Shown piece by piece: positions 1 through 6,544 of a stretch of 7,224 nucleotides of DNA; the stretch's first letter is position 1, and each line of letters begins with the position of its first letter. The notes under the pieces are model-generated. The model did not search any database, was not told the origin of the DNA, and was given only the letters and a program-made list of their open reading frames with translations. Location: contig DUSJ01000062.1 in assembly GCA_012842645.1 (NCBI GenBank), positions 1 to 7,224 of the forward strand. The letters are read 5' to 3'. The translations under genes were made by a program, and so were the position numbers. The stretch comes from Clostridiaceae bacterium (lineage in GTDB: Bacteria; Bacillota; Clostridia; DSM-8532).

Positions 1-1564
<1,564 letters not shown>

Positions 1565-1571
1565 TGATTTA

Positions 1572-1578
1572 CCTCTCC
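1572..1578 (-). promoter_or_regulatory. Ribosome binding site of the amidase gene
   Basis: GGAGAGG on the minus strand, 7 nt before ATG 1564. It supports that start over the in-frame ATG at 1558. Confidence 0.75.
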
Positions 1579-1662
1579 GCAGAATCTAATACCTGTGTAA
1601 CAACTGACATATTAAATAATACACCATTTCTCATTCGAATTGTAGTGTGAATAAAGGGATCG

Positions 1663-2667
1663 TCAGCCCTGGATGAACCTGTCCACATCGTTCGGACCGA
1701 TGTTCTCGTGGAGGGCCATGTTGATCCCGTTTGCGACAAGTTTGGAAAGGTATTCTACTATATCGTCGGTATCTTTCGGGGTCACTACGAGATTCCCTGA
1801 ATAAGGCTCAAGCAGCTCTATGATCATACGATATTTTTCGTCTCTGTCGATTTGCGAGATCATTTTATAGAATTCGCTTCCCTGGCCGGCCTGTTCCATC
1901 ATGCTGTCCATTATAAGATCAAGGACATCGCTTGCCATGGTCGCGGCATCAACAACTGTGGGCACACCTATGGCTATTACAGGAACACCGAGGGTTTCGC
2001 GGGTCAAAGCAGCCCTTTTGTTCCCAACTCCCGAACCGGGCGATATCCCTGTATTGGCAATCTGTATCGAGGCATTGACCCTGCTCATGCTGCGGGAAGC
2101 GAGTGAGTCGACCGCAATAACCAGGCCGGGTTTTACATTGTCGACTATTCCCTTGATTATATGGCCGGTCTCGATGCCCGTGATGCCCAGGACTCCCGGT
2201 GATATGGCGCACACAGGCCTTTCGGTGTCGTTTACTTCTTCGGGAAGGTATTCATAGATATGCCTTGTTACAAGAACGTACTGGGCTACTTTCGGTCCGA
2301 GGGCGTCCGCTGTTACGTTCCAGTTCCCAAGGCCGACCACCAGGACAGTTTCCTTTTTATCCAGGTGGATGAGCCTTTCCAGCTCCCTTGCGAGCATACG
2401 GCAGGACTTTTCATAAAGGTCCCTGCTTCTTTCCCTGATTCTTGGGATATCGAGGGTTATATAGCTGCCGATCGGCTTTCCGACTTTCTGCTCCGCTTCA
2501 GGAGTGTTGACATGAACTCTTGTTATCGAGACATCCTGATCCCCGTCATGTTCAACGTTAAATCCTTCTCCCAGGCCTCCGTCGGCAGCCCTGGCCTGCG
2601 GACCTGCGCCCACCACCCTCGACTCATCGGCCATGTCGGTTCTTATCACGCGCGTGTATTTATCCAT
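1663..2667 (-). CDS. gpr: Germination protease GPR (small acid-soluble spore protein protease)
   Basis: GPR starts degradation of the DNA-coating small acid-soluble proteins when a spore germinates; it is made in the forespore as a zymogen. The 334-residue product carries the family signature along its length: RTDMADE (9-15), VVGLGNWNVTADALGP (110-125), AVDSLASRS (185-193), GISPGSGVGNKR (207-218) and GVPTVVDA (234-241). Asp121 and Asp187 match the two essential aspartates of the Bacillus megaterium enzyme (127 and 193) with identical 66-residue spacing. IRTD|MADE near residue 11 resembles the SASP cleavage site and is the likely autoprocessing point (inference). Start ATG 2667 is chosen because GGAGG (2675-2679) lies 7 nt upstream. 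A longer frame to ATG 2727 would cover the candidate promoter and add a non-family extension. It probably heads a transcript with the amidase and ligA. This gene is the clearest sign that the host makes spores. Confidence 0.97.
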   Translation of the reverse strand: MDKYTRVIRTDMADESRVVGAGPQARAADGGLGEGFNVEHDGDQDVSITRVHVNTPEAEQKVGKPIGSYITLDIPRIRERSRDLYEKSCRMLARELERLIHLDKKETVLVVGLGNWNVTADALGPKVAQYVLVTRHIYEYLPEEVNDTERPVCAISPGVLGITGIETGHIIKGIVDNVKPGLVIAVDSLASRSMSRVNASIQIANTGISPGSGVGNKRAALTRETLGVPVIAIGVPTVVDAATMASDVLDLIMDSMMEQAGQGSEFYKMISQIDRDEKYRMIIELLEPYSGNLVVTPKDTDDIVEYLSKLVANGINMALHENIGPNDVDRFIQG

Positions 2668-2674
2668 AATCATC

Positions 2675-2679
2675 CCTCC
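2675..2679 (-). promoter_or_regulatory. Ribosome binding site of gpr
   Basis: GGAGG on the minus strand, 7 nt before ATG 2667. It decides the start against the upstream ATG at 2727 and the closer ATG at 2673, which is only 1 nt from the SD. Confidence 0.8.
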
Positions 2680-2700
2680 GTTTTTAATGATAATCATCAC

Positions 2701-2729
2701 TATTATTGTCAAAAGCGGAGGTTTCATTC
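2701..2729 (-). promoter_or_regulatory. Candidate sigma-G/sigma-F type promoter of gpr
   Basis: On the minus strand, GAATG (2725-2729) fits the sigma-G -35 consensus GHATR exactly. AATAATA (2701-2707) matches six of seven bases of the -10 consensus CATWMTA, and the spacer is 17 nt. Transcription would start near 2694, leaving a short leader with the GGAGG site. gpr in Bacillus is transcribed by the forespore sigma factors, so the assignment is biologically sensible. It rests on pattern matching by eye in AT-rich sequence. Confidence 0.45.
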
Positions 2730-2856
2730 ATCCTGAGCGCAGTGCGCCTGTACGCTGTTCAAGCGGAGCACGAGGATATTTATCATGTAAACGCAGGTGC
2801 TTTGGAGAATTTCCCCGGAGCGGGAACCTTGGAGATGTCTAATTGGTATATAATGT

Positions 2857-2890
2857 AAAAATGAAGCAGGGGAACCGTCCCCCTGCTTCA
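2857..2890 (-). terminator. Likely uvrC terminator formed by the distal repeat hairpin
   Basis: Read on the minus strand, the second full hairpin (stem arms 2880-2890 and 2862-2872) is followed at once by TTTTT (2861-2857). This has the layout of a rho-independent terminator 43 nt past the uvrC stop. The first hairpin (2897-2925) has no U-tract on this strand. The repeat thus probably doubles as the uvrC terminator and shields gpr from uvrC transcription. Confidence 0.6.
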
Positions 2891-2940
2891 CCCAAATGAA
2901 GCAGGGGAACCGTCCCCCTGCTTCACCCCTGCTTCATTTT
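2858..2940. repeat. Composite palindromic (REP/BIME-like) repeat element
   Basis: Two identical 35-bp units stand directly in tandem (2859-2893 and 2894-2928). Each contains an 11-bp perfect stem, TGAAGCAGGGG pairing with CCCCTGCTTCA, around a 7-nt loop AACCGTC. A partial third copy follows. The whole 83-bp block starts with aaaatgaagcagggg (2858-2872) and ends with its exact reverse complement (2926-2940), giving perfect 15-bp inverted ends. The form is that of an extragenic palindromic repeat mobilised in trans; no transposase is in the window. The block fills the end of uvrC and contains its stop codon. Confidence 0.85.
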
Positions 2941-4760
2941 AATTGTGATTTTATCTGTTGGGCAAGCTTGGGGCCGATGCCTTCTACCCTGGCGATCTCT
3001 TCGACAGAAGCCTCCCTGAGCTTTTTAACAGAGCCGAAAGCCTTCAGCAGGATTTTTTTGCGGGCAGGGCCGACCCCCCTGAGATCATCGAGCTCGGATT
3101 TCACTATTCTCTTCTTCCTCAGGCTCCTGTTATACTGAAGGGCATACCTGTGGGCTTCGTTCTGTACAGCCGAAACAAACCTGAGCAGGTCGCTGTCCCT
3201 TGAAAGCGGAATGCCTGTCGTGCCGTTCACCAGGCGATGAGAACGATGCCTGTCGTCCTTTGCCATGCCCCACACCGGTATGTCGAGCCCTGCGTCGTTT
3301 AGGACCTCTTTGGCCGCATTCACATGCTGCGCTCCGCCGTCAACAAGGATCAGGTCAGGCAGGCTGCCGAAGGCTTCATCCTCCGAACCGGAAAGGTACC
3401 GGTTGAACCGGCGTACCAGTGTTTCCTGCAGGCTGCCGTAATCGTTCTGTTCTGTTATTACTTTCATTTTGAAACGGCGGTAGCTCTTTGGATCAGGCTG
3501 GCCTTCGCGAAAGACTACCATGGACGATACAATCTCAGTGCTGCCGGTGTTCGAGATATCGTAGGCTTCGATGGTCATGGGCGCTTTTTCAAGCATCAGG
3601 GCCTCCTGGAGCTTTTTCAGCACCTCGAGGGATTTGGCTTTTGAAGCCAATACATTCCTTTTATACAGTTCCAGTTCCTCCCTGGCATTTTGCATGGCTA
3701 TATCGACAAGTTCGGCCTTTTTCCCTTTCCTGGGCACTGTTATGGTTACTTTGCCGCCGCGTTTTTTGGAAAGGAACTGTGCAAGAGTGTCTATCGATTC
3801 CGGTTCCACCTGGAGGTCTATCTCCTTCGGTATCTCCGGGTTTGATTCATAATACTGGACCATAAACGACTCAATGACCTCAGCCGGGCTCGCAGCGCCC
3901 ATGCCTTCAAGCACATACGAGCGCTTTCCAACCAGCCGGCCGCCCCTTACCGCAAGAACGCTTGCAGCATAATGCCAGTCATCGGAATGAAGGGCTATGA
4001 CATCGCGCTCGTCCATCTTTGTGGAATAAACCGCCTGCTTTTTATACAGCTCATTTATACTGTTTATCCTGTCACGGATAACGGCAGCCTTCTCGAACTT
4101 CAGTTCCTCGGAAAGTCTGTACATCTCTTTCTCAAGTTTTCTGATCACATCATCATGCCGTCCGTCAAGAAACGCTGCCGCGTTTTTTACCAGTTCCGCA
4201 TATTCGTCCTTGCTGATATACCCGGCGCAGGGTGCTGAACACAGGCCTATATGATAGTATAAACAGGGTTTCTGTTTCTTTTCGGGTGTTATGGTTCTTC
4301 TGCACGTCCTTATGGGAAACAGGCGCCTGAGTACCTCAATGGAATCCCTGACCGCGTTCATTTTGACATAGGTCCCGAAATATTTCGCCCCGTCTTTTTC
4401 CACCCTTCTTGTGATCTCGATTCTCGGGAAATCTTCCTGGACTGTCAGGCGGATATGCGGGTATGTTTTATCGTCCTTCAGCAGGATATTATACTTCGGC
4501 TTATACCGTTTGATAAGTGTGTTTTCGAGGATCAAAGCCTCTTCCTCGGTGTGGGTGACGATATATTCCAGCGATTCTACATTGGAAACCAGCACGGCAG
4601 TCTTGGAGTCCCTGTCCTCCCTGTGCTGGAAGTAGGATTTGACACGGTTTTTCAGAATTCTGGCCTTGCCGACATAAATGACAGTGCCGTCCGAATCCCG
4701 CATTATATAAACGCCCGGCAGTTCGGGCAGATTTTTCAGTGTTTCATTTATCGATGGCAT
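2934..4760 (-). CDS. uvrC: Excinuclease ABC subunit C (UvrC)
   Basis: UvrC makes both incisions around a DNA lesion held by UvrA/UvrB in nucleotide excision repair. The 608-residue product has the full domain order. The GIY-YIG nuclease (about 13-92) has Tyr18, Tyr29, Arg39 and Glu79. A cysteine cluster Cys153/166/174/178 almost matches the Fe-S cysteines reported for E. coli. The UVR helix pair that binds UvrB spans about 203-238. The RNase H-like 5' nuclease has Asp401 (DISN), Asp474 (LVDGG) and His537 (EAHRYA), and tandem HhH motifs close the protein (about 556-605). Start ATG 4760 has GGAG (4770-4773) at 9 nt; an in-frame TTG at 4769 abuts the SD and is rejected. It has its own promoter (4788-4815), so it is probably a single-gene transcript although the HPr-like gene lies 96 nt upstream. 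The stop TGA (2934-2936) falls inside the repeat element. Confidence 0.98.
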   Translation of the reverse strand: MPSINETLKNLPELPGVYIMRDSDGTVIYVGKARILKNRVKSYFQHREDRDSKTAVLVSNVESLEYIVTHTEEEALILENTLIKRYKPKYNILLKDDKTYPHIRLTVQEDFPRIEITRRVEKDGAKYFGTYVKMNAVRDSIEVLRRLFPIRTCRRTITPEKKQKPCLYYHIGLCSAPCAGYISKDEYAELVKNAAAFLDGRHDDVIRKLEKEMYRLSEELKFEKAAVIRDRINSINELYKKQAVYSTKMDERDVIALHSDDWHYAASVLAVRGGRLVGKRSYVLEGMGAASPAEVIESFMVQYYESNPEIPKEIDLQVEPESIDTLAQFLSKKRGGKVTITVPRKGKKAELVDIAMQNAREELELYKRNVLASKAKSLEVLKKLQEALMLEKAPMTIEAYDISNTGSTEIVSSMVVFREGQPDPKSYRRFKMKVITEQNDYGSLQETLVRRFNRYLSGSEDEAFGSLPDLILVDGGAQHVNAAKEVLNDAGLDIPVWGMAKDDRHRSHRLVNGTTGIPLSRDSDLLRFVSAVQNEAHRYALQYNRSLRKKRIVKSELDDLRGVGPARKKILLKAFGSVKKLREASVEEIARVEGIGPKLAQQIKSQLK

Positions 4761-4769
4761 CAATATCAA

Positions 4770-4773
4770 CTCC
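4770..4773 (-). promoter_or_regulatory. Ribosome binding site of uvrC
   Basis: GGAG on the minus strand, 9 nt before ATG 4760. The in-frame TTG codons at 4769 (0 nt) and 4763 (6 nt) are the alternatives. ATG gives the usual MPSINETL-type start just ahead of the GIY-YIG domain. Confidence 0.6.
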
Positions 4774-4787
4774 GGCAGGATAAATCG

Positions 4788-4815
4788 ATTATAATCACAG
4801 TCGCCCCTGAATCAA
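4788..4815 (-). promoter_or_regulatory. Sigma-A type promoter of uvrC
   Basis: On the minus strand the -35 is TTGATT (4810-4815) and the -10 is a perfect TATAAT (4788-4793), with a 16-nt spacer. Transcription would begin near 4781, about 20 nt before the start codon, just enough for the GGAG site. The -35 overlaps the U-tract of the upstream terminator. I see no clear SOS (LexA) operator around it. Confidence 0.7.
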
Positions 4816-4837
4816 AAAGCCGGCTTCAAGCCGGCTC
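4812..4837 (-). terminator. Rho-independent terminator of the HPr-like gene
   Basis: An 8-bp GC-rich stem, AGCCGGCT on both arms with loop TGA on the minus strand (4818-4836), is followed by TTTTTG. It begins about 20 nt past the HPr-like stop codon. This is a canonical intrinsic terminator on the minus strand; on the plus strand the hairpin has no U-tract. Confidence 0.9.
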
Positions 4838-4856
4838 CTGTTTCCATAGATAATAC

Positions 4857-5120
4857 TTAATCTGTCATTCCGTTGCTCGCGAATGCTTCCAGTTCGCTCA
4901 AAGCAGTTTCTTCGTCCCTTCCCTCGGTAATAATCGTGATTTTATCTCCCGGGCTTATTCCCAAAGACAAAAGTCCCAACAAACTTTTTGCATTAGCTTT
5001 TCTTTCATCCTTCTGTATCCAGATATTGGATTCATAGCCTGAAGCTTTTTGGATCAGCCTTGCGGCCATCTTGGACTCCAAGCCCGTTTTGCTGAAGATC
5101 GTTACTTCCTTAGCTTGCAT
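4857..5120 (-). CDS. HPr/Crh-like regulatory protein lacking the phosphorylatable His15
   Basis: This 87-residue protein has HPr-family length and pattern, including NAKSLLGLLSLGISPGDKITI (43-63). HPr normally carries TGLHARPA, with His15 accepting phosphate from enzyme I. Here the motif is TGLESKMA, so residue 15 is Glu and the following Arg and Pro are Lys and Met. It therefore cannot act as a PTS phosphocarrier through His15. Ser46, the target of HPr kinase in Firmicutes, is kept at exactly position 46. This is the logic of Bacillus Crh, which has Gln15 and works with CcpA in carbon catabolite repression. A Crh-like regulatory role is inferred; the family-level call is firm, and the symbol crh is withheld because orthology cannot be shown here. 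Start ATG 5120 has AGGAGG (5131-5136) at 10 nt. It has its own promoter region, structured leader and terminator, so it looks monocistronic. Confidence 0.9.
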   Translation of the reverse strand: MQAKEVTIFSKTGLESKMAARLIQKASGYESNIWIQKDERKANAKSLLGLLSLGISPGDKITIITEGRDEETALSELEAFASNGMTD

Positions 5121-5130
5121 ATTGCATTAT

Positions 5131-5136
5131 CCTCCT
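5131..5136 (-). promoter_or_regulatory. Ribosome binding site of the HPr-like gene
   Basis: AGGAGG on the minus strand lies 10 nt before ATG 5120. An out-of-frame ATG at 5127 is only 3 nt from it. A 5-bp hairpin (GTTAC/GTAAC, 5140-5154) ends 3 nt upstream of the site and could affect its accessibility. Confidence 0.7.
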
Positions 5137-5225
5137 GCAGTTACCAAGTGTAACCGTATTGTGATTCATCCCTTATAAGAATCAGGTTCCATAACGTAAG
5201 GGACGATTCTTAGCTTCCACCCGCA
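5137..5225 (-). promoter_or_regulatory. Structured 5' leader of the HPr-like gene
   Basis: If transcription starts near 5225, the leader is about 105 nt. Stem A pairs TAAGAATC (5205-5212) with GATTCTTA (5176-5183). Stem B pairs TCCCTTA (5197-5203) with TAAGGGA (5169-5175). The arms are interleaved with no linker between the two 3' arms, so both full stems can hardly form together. A third hairpin (5140-5154) sits next to the SD. I do not recognise a known riboswitch class. A regulatory role is inferred from the pairing only. Confidence 0.4.
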
Positions 5226-5231
5226 AAACTT

Positions 5232-5237
5232 ATTATA
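5232..5237 (-). promoter_or_regulatory. Candidate -10 element of the HPr-like gene
   Basis: A perfect TATAAT on the minus strand, preceded by TTG. No good -35 lies at 16-18 nt; TTTATT at a 16-nt spacer is the best. It is the only strong -10 between the gene and the divergent DUF192 gene. Confidence 0.45.
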
Positions 5238-5324
5238 CAATAAGGAATCCAAAAATAAAAGGTCGTTTTTCTCAATTTGTCAGTATGACTAAGATTTGCA
5301 TTGCCTAACCGACAGTAAATAATA

Positions 5325-5383
5325 AACTTTGCCATTAGATTATGGTAACCGGCCATCCGTCCTATATTTAATAGGGCAAAGTT
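5325..5383. repeat. Inverted repeat upstream of the DUF192 gene
   Basis: AACTTTGCC (5325-5333) and GGCAAAGTT (5375-5383) are perfect 9-bp inverted arms around 41 nt. Pairing can continue by ATTA/TAAT after a 2-nt bulge. Inside, CCTAT/ATAGG (5361-5375) forms a smaller hairpin that competes for the same bases. It could be a leader structure or an operator; there is no U-tract for a terminator. Confidence 0.4.
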
Positions 5384-5421
5384 ACTATTTCTATTACGCT
5401 TGCCTGAAGCTATGCTATTCT

Positions 5422-5429
5422 GGGGTGAT
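5422..5429 (+). promoter_or_regulatory. Ribosome binding site fixing a TTG start of the DUF192 gene
   Basis: GGGGTGAT matches the 3' part of the canonical AGGAGGTGAT complement of 16S rRNA, with one substitution in the GGAGG core. It places TTG 5434 about 8 nt from that core. The in-frame GTG 5425 lies inside the site itself and cannot be the start. Confidence 0.7.
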
Positions 5430-5433
5430 ATTC

Positions 5434-5790
5434 TTGCAAAAATACAAAAAGGTCAGTTATATTTCATCAACAGGAAAATTCATTCAGGTTTATATAGCCG
5501 ATACCTTCGGAAAACGCTTCCTGGGCCTCATGGGCAAAAAAGAGGGCGAGTATGGTCTTATGCTCGTCAGGTGCAACTCCATCCACACAATGTTCATGAG
5601 GTATAACCTCGATGCCCTTTTCCTGGACGAAAACAACACCATCCTAACAATAAAAAGGTGTATCCGGCCTTTTTCCATAGTCCCGCCAGTCCGGGGAGCC
5701 GTAAAGGTGGTCGAATTCCCGTCAGAACTTCATGCTTTGGCTTTCCTGGAAGTCGGGACAAGGGTAAATTTCCATGAAAACTATGATTAG
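5434..5790 (+). CDS. DUF192 family protein
   Basis: This 118-residue protein has the DUF192 pattern: RFLGLMGKKEG (28-38), SIHTMFMRYNLDALFLDE (49-66), and the C-terminal strand region with ALAFLEVGTRV (101-111). Family members are small compact beta proteins whose biochemical function is not settled to my knowledge. No signal peptide or membrane segment is seen in the chosen form, so it is probably cytosolic; some relatives are exported. The start is TTG 5434, judged by the GGGGTGAT site. The open frame extends upstream to ATG 5329, but that extension is not DUF192-like and crosses the inverted repeat. It is the only plus-strand gene here, divergent from the HPr-like gene and convergent with ppa (45-nt gap). 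No convincing sigma-A promoter was found ahead of it. Confidence 0.88.
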   Translation: MQKYKKVSYISSTGKFIQVYIADTFGKRFLGLMGKKEGEYGLMLVRCNSIHTMFMRYNLDALFLDENNTILTIKRCIRPFSIVPPVRGAVKVVEFPSELHALAFLEVGTRVNFHENYD

Positions 5791-5826
5791 GGCGGTTCTT
5801 CCCGTTTTCACCGGAAAGAACCGCCC
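5790..5826. terminator. Shared hairpin between convergent DUF192 and ppa genes
   Basis: GGGCGGTTCTT (5790-5800) and AAGAACCGCCC (5816-5826) form an 11-bp perfect stem that can extend by TTCC/GGAA with a one-base bulge. The left arm begins on the last base of the DUF192 stop codon. Neither strand has a run of T after it, so it is a non-canonical bidirectional terminator or an mRNA 3'-end stabiliser. Confidence 0.6.
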
Positions 5827-5835
5827 CTGCATATG

Positions 5836-6366
5836 CTATTCAAAAACTTCGGAATACCTTTTCAGGCTCTTTGAAATTACGTTAATGGCTTCTTCTCTTC
5901 CTTCTATTTTCTCGACCACGGTTTCCTTGTATTCAAGGGATTTGTATACTTCGTAAAAATGCTTTATTTCATCAAAAAGATGCTTCGGCAGTTCCGACAC
6001 GTCCCTGTAGGTGTTATAGAACGGATCGGTCTTGCATACCGCAATAATTTTCTCATCGTCAAGACCTTCGTCCACCATTTGCAAAACACCAATCGGATAA
6101 CATTCGACAAGGGTAAAAGGCAATATGCTTTCAGAGCAGAGAATCAGTACGTCCAAAGGGTCGTTGTCCTTGGCCAAAGTACGTGGAATGAAGCCATAAT
6201 TTGCAGGATAATGGGTCGATGTATACAGCACCCTGTCCAGCTTAAGCATACCGGTTGCCTTATCGAGCTCATACTTGTTTTTGCCGCCCTTTGAAATTTC
6301 GATGACAGCCGAGAATTCATCGGCCCTGATTCTATCCTTATCCATATCATGCCATATGTTCATCAT
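5836..6366 (-). CDS. ppa: Family I inorganic pyrophosphatase
   Basis: This soluble enzyme hydrolyses pyrophosphate to two phosphates, pulling biosynthetic reactions forward; it needs Mg2+. The product is 176 residues, the normal bacterial family I length. It shows IEISKGGKNKYELDK (22-36, usually IEIPKG), YPANYGFIPRT (53-63), the signature DNDPLD (67-72) and PIGVLQMVDEGLDDEKIIAV (91-110). Metal-binding carboxylates Glu23, Asp67, Asp72, Asp99 and Asp104 are all present, and HFYEVYK (136-142) supplies the late conserved Lys. Start ATG 6366 is preceded by AGGAG (6377-6381) at 10 nt. A second ATG follows directly at 6363, and a longer frame to 6432 would cover the promoter. It has a candidate promoter and lies downstream of the rnfB terminator, so it is likely an independent unit. 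Confidence 0.97.
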   Translation of the reverse strand: MMNIWHDMDKDRIRADEFSAVIEISKGGKNKYELDKATGMLKLDRVLYTSTHYPANYGFIPRTLAKDNDPLDVLILCSESILPFTLVECYPIGVLQMVDEGLDDEKIIAVCKTDPFYNTYRDVSELPKHLFDEIKHFYEVYKSLEYKETVVEKIEGREEAINVISKSLKRYSEVFE

Positions 6367-6397
6367 GTCTTCTCTTCTCCTAAGGCAAATTTTTAAT

Positions 6398-6427
6398 TTT
6401 ATAACAGAAGAGATACCCAGTTTTCCA
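6398..6427 (-). promoter_or_regulatory. Candidate sigma-A promoter of ppa
   Basis: On the minus strand, -35 TGGAAA (6422-6427) and -10 TATAAA (6398-6403) are separated by 18 nt. Each differs from consensus at one or two bases. The site lies between the rnfB hairpin and the ppa ribosome binding site, where a promoter is expected. Confidence 0.4.
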
Positions 6428-6459
6428 CCCATTTATCCATCTGACCAAACCAGGGCATC

Positions 6460-6495
6460 AAAAGTGCACAGGGCGACGGATCTCCTGTGCACTTT
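6460..6495 (-). terminator. Terminator hairpin after rnfB
   Basis: AAAGTGCACAGG (6484-6495 read on the minus strand) pairs with CCTGTGCACTTT (6461-6472), a 12-bp perfect stem with an 11-nt loop. TTTT (6463-6460) overlaps the stem end. It lies about 50 nt past the rnfB stop. The U-tract is short but the arms are symmetrical, so it may act on both strands. Confidence 0.7.
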
Positions 6496-6544
6496 ATGAC
6501 AGATAAGCTCTTTTATATGGTCTGATGGTTTCTCTTGCCCTTCT

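Larger units (their letters stand above)
2668..2857. other. Intergenic region between uvrC and gpr
   Basis: This is the part of the 266-base gap outside the repeat element. It holds the gpr ribosome binding site and the candidate sigma-G promoter (2701-2729). A small GCGC-AGT-GCGC hairpin lies near 2736-2748. No coding frame with a ribosome binding site was found. The stretch about 2750-2845 shows nothing I can interpret. Confidence 0.6.
5121..5433. other. Divergent intergenic region between the HPr-like and DUF192 genes
   Basis: This 313-base gap has no coding frame with a plausible ribosome binding site apart from the two flanking genes. Its left part (5121-5237) is the HPr-like promoter and leader. 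Its right part holds an inverted repeat (5325-5383) and the DUF192 ribosome binding site. The middle (about 5240-5320) is AT-rich with no pattern I can name. Confidence 0.7.

Noticed and set aside
1590..1650. Sigma-E-like or sigma-A-like promoter before the amidase gene
   Set aside because: GGTGTATT with GTTACACA gives a 16-nt spacer and a poor match, and TATTAT lacks a -35; too weak to call.
2668..2727. Longer gpr start at ATG 2727
   Set aside because: The added 20 residues are hydrophobic and not family-like, there is no SD, and they overlap the candidate promoter; ATG 2667 has GGAGG at 7 nt.
2849..2854. TATAAT on the plus strand near the repeat
   Set aside because: No -35 lies at proper spacing, and it would only drive transcription antisense to uvrC.
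2859..2928. Possible mini CRISPR array, because two identical palindromic units occur
   Set aside because: The units are directly adjacent with no spacer, and no cas genes are present.
4761..4769. TTG 4769 as the uvrC start
   Set aside because: It directly abuts the GGAG site, leaving no spacing; ATG 4760 is at 9 nt.
3200..4853. Several open frames on the plus strand opposite uvrC
   Set aside because: They have no family resemblance or SD, and lie across conserved UvrC domains; they are codon-bias shadows.
5110..5127. Five-codon out-of-frame ORF (ATG 5127) overlapping the HPr-like start
   Set aside because: Its ATG is only 3 nt from the SD, and such short frames are expected by chance; ATGCAA is simply repeated here.
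5334..5374. Possible known riboswitch ahead of the DUF192 gene
   Set aside because: No conserved core of a class I know could be recognised; only the inverted repeat is reported.
5329..5433. Longer DUF192 protein from ATG 5329
   Set aside because: The extension lacks an SD, has no family resemblance and crosses the inverted repeat; TTG 5434 has a strong SD.
6367..6432. Longer pyrophosphatase from ATG 6432
   Set aside because: It would run through the ribosome binding site and candidate promoter, and would add 22 residues beyond the normal family length.
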